From assembly GCA_963402885.1 (NCBI GenBank), contig OY727097.1, positions 5,766,001 through 5,830,000 of the forward strand: a stretch of 64,000 nt of DNA. The letters are read 5' to 3'. The translations under genes were made by a program, and so were the position numbers. Every line of letters begins with the position of its first letter. The stretch's first letter is position 1. The notes below the pieces were generated by a model that worked only from the letters and a program-made list of their open reading frames with translations, had not been told where the DNA came from and searched no databases. The stretch comes from Antedon bifida. Taxonomy: Eukaryota > Echinodermata > Crinoidea > Comatulida > Antedonidae. Below are positions 1 through 11,060 of the stretch, one piece after another.

Positions 1-1901
1 CATTTTTACTACATTATTATATTTCCAAGTTATGAACTTATTGGTAAACGAAGACAGTTATTAAGTGATTGATACAAAGCTATTTATAATATTAATGGTC
101 TGCTAGACTTAATCTTACTCTCGTTCTAGTAGAGAACTATGATGTGTTATTCTTTCAGTTCTAATCCATTTCTCTTTTTCAAATTTCTTAAATGGATGAC
201 CAAGATTATTAAAGTATCATTTTGAATCTTCAAAGAGAGAAAAGTATTTGGTTATCGCTGATTTTTTACATATTTTTTGTTGGTATAATTATAATTTTGA
301 TTAAAACACCCAAAAGTATTTAACTCCAGTTAAGAAAAGAAAGAATATATATTTGAACACTACAGCCAACCACCATTAATTTTGTTGCGTCCAGAAGGTG
401 GTGTCCCCTTGATAGATGTTCTACTGTTTTATTATGGTACTGTATGTGCACAATTTGACATAATTGTTGGATATTAGACATTGATGTTTCCACTTGAAGA
501 ATAAATACTACTTTGAACAGTCTTGTTCCTGTTACCAAATACCTTTGAGACATCCCTATTAAGGGGGAAACATTTCTATGAAAGGAAAGGTGGGCAATAT
601 GTTTTATAATTCTATGGCTAATCCCTGACACAAATTTCTTATTAATAGAGGATGGGACATTAATGTTTCCAATTCATATAATACTACTTTGAGCAGTCTT
701 GTGTCTAACATCCCCATTAAGGAGACACTTTGTCCTTAATAGGAAGTCTACTGTAAACAACCTTATTATTTTATTAAGAACAGCAAAAAATAAAATAAAA
801 GTTATTATTAAAGTTTGGTATATTTCAAGCATATTTCTAGATCAATACATTTATATATTCTGTAATAATATGATATTTCATGTGGCAAGATTATTCACAC
901 ATTTTTTTTTTAAATTTTACTTTGCATCAAAATATGTAATTAGAATTTATAGATATTAGTATTGTATGACAAATGTTAGATCTAAAAAGCAGTACCATCT
1001 TTGGAAATGTCAATGTTAAAAGGTAGGCCTTCTGAAATGCTATGGGGAAAAGTCGACGGAATAGCAGAGTTGTTTCAAATTTGTTTTGACTTTCTGTTTT
1101 CGAAAATTGATGCTAATATGTTTAATTTATAAAAATAATAGTAATGTTAGCATAACAGTATTTAAATGTAATTTCAATAAGTAATTAGGGGGCACGGTCC
1201 GCAGATGGGCCAATATCCAATAGGGATGCTCGGTTATACAAAAACATGTTTGGTTTGTAACAGATTGGAATTAATTTGTTGACGTAAAAATATATATACA
1301 CATTTAATATAAATCTAGTGAAATGATATTTAAATAAAATTAGCATAATACAATTATTGATTAAAAAATGTGAATATTGAATTCAACATAATATTCAAAA
1401 ATGTACATTTTATTATCATTTTATCATATTGAAACAACACATTTTATTCATCCAATTCTTATGTAAATTCTTGTGTCAAAAGCATTATAAATGTCTGGCC
1501 GTTAGATCTTACAGAAGCTCCCGTCTAATTGGTCGGTGATGATTGCCGAGTTATTTTTACGCATATTCTTACACCTGTGATAGACGACTGTCAACTCACT
1601 AATGACCAGGTGAAAGTTTAATTAATTCATGAATAAATTAAACAGTTCAGTGATTTGCATGTTCAGTGTAACACTTCAGATTCAAATCTAATTTATGAAT
1701 TAAAAATTAAGAAAAAAAATTCTACTTTCTACTAAATATTTAATTAAGTTAAATGTCAAAAAATATTTTGTCATTAATAATAATAATTAATTAATTTTAG
1801 AAATATCTCTGGAAACAAATTTGATTTAACCTCTAATTATTAGTAAATAAATACTTTAATTTACAATTAAATACAATAAGAATTTCATTTCTCAGTTTAC
1901 T
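1..1901. other. Non-coding left flank of the P-like transposon
   Basis: AT-rich sequence with no convincing coding exon. Around 535-760 there are degenerate copies of a GGGACACTTTGT-type motif that recurs across the window (for example 15380, 51655 and 57535), so this part is probably an old transposon remnant. Short open frames at 320-631 and 699-959 have no coding character and overlap that remnant. Nothing else was seen. Confidence 0.6.
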
Positions 1902-1935
1902 CATGGAGAAATAAGTTAGGAAGGAGTAACATCGA
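1902..1935 (+). repeat. Left terminal inverted repeat of the P-like element
   Basis: 34 bp starting CATGGAGAAATAAGTTAG, identical to the reverse complement of 8968-9001. The match stops exactly at 1935, where the next base differs. The adjacent outer bases 1895-1901 (GTTTACT) repeat at 9002-9008. Confidence 0.95.
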
Positions 1936-2180
1936 GAATACATCAAACGAATAGGCCACCCCGCCGCTAATTGGATTATCTGACTGTTACGTAACATTTA
2001 ATTGCCGTTGATCTGTCGCTTGTTAGATTTGAGCATGCGCATATCCATTGCTTTCATGTGACGCGTCATCAAGCGAGACTCGTTGTTGATGCTGATCTAC
2101 ACACGCGGCGACCATACACACAGCAGAAGAATAATTATACCACACTCGATACATTTTATTTACGCGTTTTATTTATCATT

Positions 2181-4040
2181 ATGGATTTTTATGAATTGGA
2201 GGACGAATTGGAACCCGGAATTCTCGAGGAATTGAAGTTTGCCAGCGAACATGAAGACCTGGAAAATGGTATGCTAGGTTAAAACTAGGCATTGCATTTA
2301 AGTTTAGTAGCTAGGCCTAGTTACCTGAACCTCTTCTCTTTTAAAGAGGCCTCGTCTGCCCCGGCCCACTCTAGGCTGTCTACACGACCGGGTTGATTGT
2401 AACAACGATAATTCTGAATTCGTTCGTCCTCTCTAGGCTAGGTAGTATTTTTGTAGTTTTTCTTTCTGTACGCCAAAAATTAGCCGCCCGATTTATTGAT
2501 AGGTCTAGCTAGGCTAGGCCCTATAATCTATCCATCCATGGATTTCCCCCTATAGGAGGCCTAGGCCTAATATATCATTAATTTTATTGCACAATCATCA
2601 ATAATGCATCATTCATATTATTATATTAATTATGAAGGCACGATTATCATCTGATGCAACCAACTCATCTATGACCTTGTCAAGACCTCAAACCATTAGT
2701 ATTAGTATTAGTCTGTATTTTTTAGATAAATTATTATTTTTCATTCTTATAGGACAACATGAGTTAATTTTCAATTTTATTATGCTATTTAGGTATGGAT
2801 GTTAGTGTAGGCCTACATCCAACTACTATTACCGCAACCCATCAGAAGAAGGAAGTGTCAACAAACCCAGCCAAAAACCAATCAAGGAAAAAGAGTAAGG
2901 ATTTTGAACGAATGATAACATTTTATTTTGAACATTTCATCTTTACTATATTAAATGCATTCTCATCATTTATTAAAACTGTTGTATGCTCAATAATCTT
3001 TCTTTTCTGTATTTTCAGGCATCAACCGACCCTCCAATAAGTTTAGTGAAGATGAAGCTGTCAGCAGGGTTAATGAATACGTTGATGCTGCTTTTACCAT
3101 GTTAGCGAACGATCCAGTATACAGCAATGACTTGTATCCAATAGCTCGTCAAGTGAAAAAATTGGCAAATGATCTGCAGAAGCACTCAAATACAGTCATT
3201 ATAAAAACATTTTGGGAAGACAGTACAAAATTACTTTGGAAGGTAATAACATCAGGAAACACAAAGAAAATGAAACCAGAAGCTGATGAGATGATGTGCC
3301 GGGCATTTCACCAACACATGTGTACAAGTTTGGGAAGGTGGGTCACCCTGTTAAAGGAGCTAAATGTCAACTCTGATGGGCAGCATGTAAAAACACTGAA
3401 CCTATTTTTGCAACGTACAATGTTAAGGTTAATTCTAAATGATAAGCATAAAATAGATTTGCCACATGAGCAAACGGTAACTGACATCCCACAGTTGGAT
3501 GTTCACACAGAAAAGATAATTCGGTACGTTGCCGGTTATGTGCCTTATGCGCTTGTGAAAAGATTTCGAAAGGGTAAAAGTAGTACTGCCAGAGCCTACT
3601 GTGATGTGCTCACTAAGTGGCAAGTGTGTAGTACCAACGTAACCCATTCCTTCTACGACTATTCCAAAGAATGGATCGACAAACAAAATAGATCAGGTTT
3701 GTTTGTTGTTGATGACGATGTATATCTGTTTTTTAGAAGCGTTGAAATAGAAACAAGGCAGCATTTAGCTACAAATAAACTTAATACGATGTTAAATAGT
3801 AACTATCTGGCTGATTTGTATGACCGTATTATCAATAAGGAGAATGTTCAAACTTTCTGGTGCAGAATAACCAGAGATACACTAGGTGACAATGCTTCTG
3901 CTCAATTATTACAAATTGTAGTTAGATACTGGTTGAAAATCAGAGCTAATGCATTCCTCAAGGTATACTTGAATTTAAAGAAGGAAAGCGGCAAAGTTTC
4001 AAAAAAGGGTGAAAAATCTCTCAGAAAAGAATTGTTGTAA
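2181..4040 (+). CDS. Spliced transposon-borne gene of unknown function, 403 residues
   Basis: Three exons fit together in phase with GT-AG introns: 2181-2268, 2793-2894 and 3019-4040. The joins restore GGT (Gly) and AGC (Ser) codons, and the spliced frame is open from ATG to TAA, giving 403 residues. An in-frame ATG exists upstream at 2058, but the acidic start MDFYELEDELEPG looks more natural. An AATAAA lies at 4074-4079. Near the middle of exon 3 is the motif EKIIRYVAGYVPYALVKRF, followed by Cys- and Trp-containing segments. A similar YIAGYV-type motif is usual near the C-terminus of THAP9/P-like transposases, and I do not see it in the transposase encoded on the other strand. The protein may therefore be an accessory protein or a detached C-terminal transposase domain. 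No enzyme motif was recognised. It has no family name I can give. Confidence 0.8.
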
Positions 4041-4173
4041 TATATACTATTTTGTATTTTGTGTGTGTGATGAAATAAATAACGACAATAGCTAAATTAA
4101 ATCTCAATTGTATTTTGGTTGGTTCTGAAAAGAACCGTTTGGTTTGAAAAAGTTTGCTGATCATAAATATCAT

Positions 4174-7100
4174 TTATGCATTTGGTGTCTTCTTCCTTTG
4201 AAGAGGTGAGTCATCAATAGTTTGGTCAACAATTTGGCTGCGGCAGTTGCCTCTCCTGGATGCCTTGGAACAGTTCGCAGCTACATACAGTGCATGCATA
4301 TTGTGGCCAAACTGCATTGATGTTGGGTTTGTGTTACTTCCACCACATCCTCTCTGTTTACTGAAGTACTGTTCCAACGGATCTTGATTATACTTCGCAC
4401 TTAGAACACACTCTACCCCTGGCAGGTCCAGTAGTTTTTTAGTCAACTCTACAAACGAATTAACTGTTGATGGCAAAGAATAAAAATTAATATACTTATT
4501 ATTAATTCATTTTTAATATACTTTGTCACTCTTGTGATGTCAGAACTTTTGATTAATTATTAAACAAAGTCAGCTGTAAAAAAAAAACGAAATGTACTTG
4601 CTTGTTATCTCAAGTCCATCAAGTGTTGCGGTGCTTAATAACATCCTCTTTTTTACACTCTTCTCTACATCTTCAAGCGCATTCACCTCGTCTTGCCATT
4701 CTTTAAAGAAACCCAGGAAGTCATCTTGCAACCACTTAAAAACATCAGAACAAAAAATAGTGGCAATTATTCCTTCGATTAATACAAAAATTATAGATAT
4801 TTCTCAATGTATATCCAAATGCTAATTGAAATTGAACAAAAACAATAATAAGCCCAATCATGTCCCATGTTCAATTTTTTTTAAATTTTCTATTTAAAAA
4901 AAATGTACCTTAAAACGCCAGTCATCTTTTGTCCTGTATGGCTCCATAGCTGGTTTTCTGGATCGTTTGCCTTGGAAAAAACTAGAGACATTAAGGCAAT
5001 CAAAAAATTGGTCTACCATTCTAACAAATTTGATAGTGGATGTCATGTCATGTCGATCCATAATCTCCATTGCATTTGCTGTCGAATTGCTTAACACCTG
5101 AAAATATGAAGAAAATAAAAAACATTCATGAAAAATTAAATTACAGAATTGTTTGCAAAAGAACAAGGGCTGAACACAAAACTTGCAAGTAATTACCTGT
5201 GCAGCCAAGTATACCCGCATTCTCAATGATGGAGTAAGGTGGAGGTGTTCATGCGTCAACTTGTGGAGCATCCTCAGCCCTGGACATGTGTTCTGCAATT
5301 TCACATCCCATTCATAGGTGTCAAGAAAATGACTCCACTTGATGTCTTGTTTGTTATACTTTAAATGAAGAACATTTTTAGATTTAGAAATAAGTAAATA
5401 TCATTTTCAACATGCTATAATGAAATTGGTATTTTCAATGTGGTGTATGATCATACAGTACTTACATGAAGATTCCGTGTCTTGTTATTGTAGCCAGAGT
5501 TCTCTACATTGTTTCGAAGCGTCTTTATTAGATGCGGCACATCACTGTAGAAAAAAACACTGCGATCTGGGTCTCCCTGATGCGATGTCTTGAAGACAAT
5601 GGATGAAGTGGTAGATGATGGTGAATGCAGTCTGTAAAACTTCCTGTTCGGAGTGGCACCATCAGAAACCATCGCATGAACTACAAACCCAGCTACTTCG
5701 ATCATCTCAACAGCTTCCCACATTGCCATGAACAGATCACAACTAGAAGCTCCAGTTGTTGGATAGTAGGCAATTGGAACATGCAGGTTAGAAAACAAAC
5801 CCCGGATCATCAACACCAGAACATGTGAGGCAACTGGGATTTCTTCTTCACCTCGACATCGCCGCTCAAATGAATGCATCTCATTGGCTAAGCTGCCTAC
5901 ATCTGTTGATCCAACAACTTTGCCAGAGCTTTGTGAAAAAACCAATCCTGATTTTATCTTCATTTCATCAAATAATAGCACAACATGTTTTTGCAATTCA
6001 TTACCTTCTTCATATAATTTGAGGTCTGTTACAACTCTACTTAACATCTCATGGCAAAAACCAGTTGTCACACCAGCAAAGTGGCTGTAGGGTTGGAGTG
6101 TGTTTGGATGAGGCAGCGTCATGAATCCACTTTCGCGAATTAAATTATAAGCTGACGGAGACTTGCTTTGGATAGCAATGCACCAACGTAAAATTGCCGG
6201 GTGCCAACGCATCTGCTTTCCCTTGCCCATAGATGCCAGTTGCTGCTCCCACAAAAGCTTTGCTGACGGATATTTACATAATAAACTCTCAATTTCAGGT
6301 TTTCCCATTTCCATTGTGTCTTCCATTAAGTGAGCTGCATTTTCAGAAATTAATTTGCTTTCTAGCATGTACATCTTGGAAACTTTATTCTCAAGGGAAC
6401 CACTCTTTCTTTTCAACCGTCTGTAATTACATTGTAATGTTGCTGCTTTGTTCTGCAGTTGAGAATTTGATAAATACTTGTTGGCTACCGTCAGTGAAGA
6501 CTTTTCCTTGCAGGAAGCACTTCGCATTGATGATAAATCCCCACGATAAATTCGGCAAACTGCGCACCGCTTCAGATCTTCAGCAATTAGCAATTCACAG
6601 TCATTATGTCTAATGGTGTTGCATAAATAGACATCTTTTGGTGTTATCCTTATAGGAATCTGCCCTTCTGGTCCTTTTCGTCTCTCTATCAAATCTAAAT
6701 AATCTTCATTGCCTGCACAGATTTTAGCACTCCTCAATATATCACACAGCTTGGTGAACTGATGTAATGGTAATTTTTTGTTAAAGACTTCTCCTAGAAT
6801 AGGCTGTGCTTGCAATACAACACCAGCAATGACAACTCCCCATGTCGAATCACTGTTGACTGTTAACTTGATGACAGCATCACCAGTTGGTGAAAGTCTA
6901 ATTATTAGTAATTCATCTTCATGTGGAAACAAAGAGACAAGGCTACATTTTTCTGCTTCCTTTCTGTAATCGTGAAGATTGGTAGGAATCTCCCCATCAG
7001 TCATACAAGACGCACATTGAGAATCATTGAATTTTGCAATTACAATATTGCACACTTTACTGCGGTCCTTGCTGTGGCCTTTCTTCCACCTTTTCAGTTT

Positions 7101-7355
7101 TTGCACACAGGAATAACAAATAAATGGTGGGTGGATTTCTGGATCATCATTATCAATATCTAAGCAAAAACATGACTTGATTACAGACTTGAACGCGTCC
7201 TTTGTATAAGGTGAACGATCTGAAGGAATCGCCCTGGAAATTCCACAAAGTCGACAAGTAGGTTTCAAACAAACACTGTGCAGCCCACGAATTTCACGTC
7301 GGCAATCGGCAATTGCCGACCTTATTGCCGACCTTAAATTGTCAGAGGACGGCAA
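4174..7355 (-). CDS. P/THAP9-like transposase with RAG1-like zinc N-terminus, 5' end interrupted
   Basis: Five exons on the minus strand: 7355-5466, 5358-5197, 5097-4909, 4734-4602 and 4463-4174, about 887 residues (human THAP9 is about 900, Drosophila P about 750). All joins keep frame; the fourth intron uses a GC donor (GCAAGT). Features in order: a Cys/His module at about residues 33-92 (CRLCG, then HPPFICYSC) resembling the RAG1 N-terminal region rather than a THAP finger; an RNase H-like core with VVLLFDEMKIKSG (Asp about 464) and VSDGATPNRKF (Asp about 566); HLIKTLRNNV before the insertion domain; LAAQVLSNSTANAME at the third exon border, a good place for the third acidic residue; and FSKQRGCGGSNTNPT near the end. 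These are hallmarks of P-superfamily transposases, which cut and paste DNA in the nucleus. The first ~24 residues of the present frame come from the nested element at 7281-7927. Confidence 0.88.
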
Positions 7356-7927
7356 GAGATTGCCGACCTAGAAACTAGGCTAGATCCCTCCTTTCAAGCC
7401 TCCTAGCAACAACATGGTACTTTAAGGGATCGTATCATTGAAATTTTAACAGGCATATTCACCACCATGTTGTGTTTAGTTAACAAACCATGGAATTAAG
7501 ATGATCCCTGAATTCACTCAACCATTACATCATGTTGTGTGTGCGAGCTGCATGCTTTCTATCAAGCTGGCTAGGCACAGCGCTGAGCGACAGACCTGTG
7601 TAGGGGAATACCCTGTTATGCCAAGCAAGCAACTATGCTCTGTGTACGGCTAGCTCCAGAACCACGATGTTCAGCAATTATCAAATAGAATTTATCTTGT
7701 AAATTTTAGTGTTAGGTTTTTATATTTTAGTTAATTTTGCTAGTTCTTTTTGCATAACATATAGCTAGGGAGGCTAGGCCTAGTTAGGCCCATGTTAGGC
7801 CTTAGGTTAGCAAGAGGTTAGGCCTTGGTGAATTTTCTATTTTTAGAACTGCCGAGACTGCCGACCTTGGCGAATTTAAGGTCGGCAATTTTTTGCCGAC
7901 CTTCTTTTTTCTGAATTTCGTGGGCTG
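7281..7927. mobile_element. 647-bp non-autonomous element nested in the transposase 5' coding end
   Basis: The ends form an inverted repeat (CAGCCCACGAA at 7281 and TTCGTGGGCTG ending at 7927). Just inside each end is a cluster of GGTCGGCAA / TTGCCGACC palindromes. The seven bases CACTGTG flank both sides (7274-7280 and 7928-7934), a clear target duplication. No transposase is encoded, so it is a MITE-type element. The superfamily is uncertain: CAG ends are hAT-like, but hAT duplications are usually 8 bp. Joining its two flanks restores an uninterrupted transposase start with its ATG at 7943-7941 on the minus strand. Confidence 0.88.
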
Positions 7928-8967
7928 CACTGTGTCCTGTCATCGTTCTCTGAAAACAAGAGCAATTTAATTTAAATGGCGAATGATGACCTAGAGTTGT
8001 TGTCCTAGTAGTAGTACTATCTAGGCTAGCTAACTAAAAATAAATACCTGCTTTTTTTTATTGTTAATGTTATTGAACATAGTCTAATTAGGCCGGCCCT
8101 AGATAGTAGTATTGGTATTTTTGGCATAACCCTAGGTGGTAGATTAACATTACCTCTATGATAAATAGTACATAGAACAATAGGTAGGTCTAGCCTAGTA
8201 GGACTAGACCCTAGCTAGGAGTCGAGTACTTTAGTCCTAGCCTAGCTAGTAGTAGTAGTAGGCCTACGAAAGTAATTATTTTATGGCTAATGTTAGTTAT
8301 TATTTATTGGTTTAAAATTTAAATCTAAGACCTAGCCTAAATTAAACATCGAAACAATAACTGCCCTAGACCTAGGCCTAAGTAATACAACGACCGGTGG
8401 ACCAAAATAACTACGACCGGTGGAACTAACTCCGGCTATTCGGTTCGGCGGTCGGACAGATTCGATGCTTTTCAATTCGTTGTATGTCAGCCGGACACCA
8501 TCGGAAACTGTCATGCAAGGCATCAAATGAAAGCTACAGCTTTCCTTTATTCATATAACTAAAACTTAAAACTCCAGTACAAAGGGAAACTATTAAAATA
8601 CGTGTTTGTTTCGTTGTTATATTCAAAATAATGGAATACTTACAATTGAAGAAACAAGTAGTTATTTTTGGTTGATTTTAATGATTTAATGACTGGTACG
8701 TTCGCAAAAAAATTCGGAATCCGAATACATAAAACACGCATGTGAATCCTTGTTGACAATTAACTGCGCATATGCAATGTGTTTTTTGTTCGTATTTATG
8801 TACTCCACTGTTAGTTAGACAGGGTATAGGGGTTGCTACTTAGCGGCGAGGAGCCTTGTGTGTAAGGAGATCGAACCGAGATAACGCGGCGGGCGGTCGC
8901 AGTGCAATTTAATAGGAGTCATTTGACCATGTAATGTGCTTAATTGGATTAAAATCCATGCATTACA
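7928..8967 (-). promoter_or_regulatory. Presumed 5' region of the transposase gene
   Basis: This segment lies between the nested element and the right terminal repeat, upstream of the minus-strand transposase. The original ATG (7943-7941) is preceded by TTGTTTTCAG, a good splice acceptor, so an upstream exon is likely. A 64-codon open frame at 8526-8332 on the minus strand (starts MMPCMTVSDGVRLTY) could belong to it, but no convincing donor was found. Many TAGGCCTAG-type repeats fill 7980-8330. Confidence 0.4.
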
Positions 8968-9001
8968 TCGATGTTACTCCTTCCTAACTTATTTCTCCAT
9001 G
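8968..9001 (-). repeat. Right terminal inverted repeat of the P-like element
   Basis: Perfect inverted match to 1902-1935, followed by the duplicated target GTTTACT at 9002-9008. The outermost bases CATG match the known P-element terminus. Confidence 0.95.
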
Positions 9002-10089
9002 GTTTACTGTAGTAGCTAGGTGCTAATTAAGACCTCTATTAGAAGACCTTTTTAAAGTCCAACAGTTATAATTTTATAAATGTAATAATGATCACTATTA
9101 GAAGTTTTAAATTTCACAGTTTTCTAGAAGACCTTTTCAATAATAAAATGGAAGACCTTATTACTGTTAGGTCCAACAATAAAGATGGAGTCTTTAGAAT
9201 AATTTTTTTGTAATCAACCCAATATAATATTGGATTTTTAAAATTTTTTGAAATTAAATATAAATTTAATATTAGTCTACTGTCTTAAAAGTGATTTTAT
9301 TTTCAGATAATTCTTTTATTTAATTTTGTTATAATGTTAAACATGTTTGAACATGTGTTAAAAACCGTATTCCAGATTTAAAAATTGGCAATCATTAAAT
9401 ATTCCTAGTCTACGTCTCTTGTGACCATTTTAATAACTTATGCTACGACGCTCGCCGTCTCTGTACAGTAATATAGCTTGTGTAAACTACAGCAAAATAG
9501 CTACAAGGCATAGATTTGTCCATTTTCTGTTAAATCTGAATCGGCTAAACTAAACTGACTCGATTTGATTCCTTTGTGGTTGTAACGTAAAAATATATGT
9601 TGTGCTTTTCAGTTTAGTGGCCATTTTAATAACTTATGCTTCCTCATTGGTTTTATAAAATATAAAATAGCTAATAACGAGGCATGGATATTTCCATTTG
9701 GTGTTCGTTCACTAAAAATTTTAATCGGCTAAACGCAAATGGCTGTGCAGGTTTTATTCCTTTGTGGTTATAATGTAAAAATATAATCTAGAATCTCTGT
9801 CTCTAGGAAATATTAAAAAGTAAAAATTGTTGCTATCACAATCAAACGGTTGTATCTCAATTTACTAAAAAAGGAATGCTGAGCCTGAAAGTTTTGTAGG
9901 AAATTTGTTTTTAAATTTGTACATTTGGAATGCATCTACCATTTACATTTTTAAAAGAAGTCATGACGTGTATTTAAGTATTACTAATACAGTAAAAAAT
10001 ACACCTGAAATTAAGTCTGAATTTATTGGTATTTCACACACACGATATATCCATCTAGTAGTCTAAAGTCTATTAACTTCATATTCTAA
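9002..10089. repeat. Right flank of the transposon with a diverged direct repeat
   Basis: Two related stretches, about 9417-9600 and 9612-9785, share CCATTTTAATAACTTATGC, an AATCGGCTAAAC motif and a CCTTTGTGGTT segment in the same order. They form a diverged tandem pair of about 190 bp. Weak relatives appear near 11730-11800 and 11890-11970. No coding exon was seen. Confidence 0.6.
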
Positions 10090-11060
10090 ATAGTGAATTG
10101 TATTTGAATGCGTTTACTTAAGAAAGAGACACTGAAACCAAGTCTGATATTGTATGGTAAACTAATGGTATTTTACACAATTTATCCATCTAATATAACA
10201 TACTAGTTCTGTTTACTGCATATTCTTTAAGGAATCACCAGCAAAAGAAATTGAATCCCAGTGTAATACCATTTTGCTAACGAAGAAACACCAAAACCAA
10301 ATCTTAAATTGTTACATTGGTATTTCACACACGGAACATGCAGCTTCCATTAACGCCACATTCTCTAATGACTAATTCCTTAAGGAATCAGTATCAAAAA
10401 GATTTGTATCCCAGTATAATACCATTTTGCTAACGAAGAAGCACCAAAACCAAATCTTAAATTGTATGGTAAATTCACACACGAAACACACACTTCCATT
10501 AATGGCACATTCTCTAATGACTATCCTCAAGGAATCAATCAGAAAGAATCAATCAGATAGAATTGTATCAATCCCAGTTTATTATACTAATTTACTATAA
10601 AGAAGAAAAAACGCTAAAACCAATTGTATGGTAAATCATTGGTATTTCACACACGGAACACACAACTTCCATTAACGGCACATTCTCTAATGACAAATTC
10701 CTCAAGGAATCAATCAGAAGGAATCAATCAGATAGAATTGTATCAATCCTAGTTTATACTAATTTATTATAAAGAAGGGGAAAAAAACGGCAAAACCAAT
10801 TGTATGGTAAATCATTGGTATTTCACACACTGAACACACAACTTCCATTAACGGCACATTCCATAATGACAAATTCCTTAAGGAATCAATCAGAAGGAAT
10901 CAATCAGATAGAATTGTATCAATCCCAGTTTATACTAATTTACTATAAAGAAGAAAAAACAGCAAAACCAAAATGGCAAATCATTGGTATTTCACACACG
11001 GAACACACAGCTTCCATTAACACCACATTCTCTAATGACTAATTCCTCAAGGAATCAATA
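10090..11060. repeat. Tandem repeat array, unit about 150-177 bp
   Basis: At least five units contain, in order, TTCCTCAAGGAATCAATCAG, a TATCAATCCCAGTTTATA segment, AAGAAGAAAAAAC, AAAACCAATTGTATGG, GGTATTTCACACAC and ACTTCCATTAACGGCACATT. GGAATC anchors stand at 10231, 10384, 10531, 10705, 10882 and 11051, giving spacings of 153, 147, 174, 177 and 169. Later units carry an extra GGAATCAATCAGA repeat, so the array is still changing in unit length. The open frame 10800-11042 is a by-product. Confidence 0.85.

Larger units (their letters stand above)
1902..9001. mobile_element. Complete P-superfamily DNA transposon, 7.1 kb, two convergent genes
   Basis: The two ends are perfect 34-bp inverted repeats beginning CATGGAGAAATAAGTTAG. 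The Drosophila P element begins CATGATGAAATAACATAAGG, so the ends look homologous in layout and sequence. The seven bases GTTTACT stand immediately outside both ends (1895-1901 and 9002-9008), as expected for a target-site duplication; classical P elements make 8 bp. Inside are a minus-strand P/THAP9-like transposase gene and a plus-strand gene of unknown function, which meet tail to tail near 4.1 kb. A second, smaller element is nested at 7281-7927. Apart from that insertion the coding exons read through without stops, so this is a young or recently active copy. Confidence 0.93.

Noticed and set aside
2058-2282. Start of the plus-strand transposon gene at 2058
   Set aside because: The ATG at 2181 gives an acidic, protein-like start; 2058-2180 looks like leader sequence. 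The upstream start cannot be wholly excluded.
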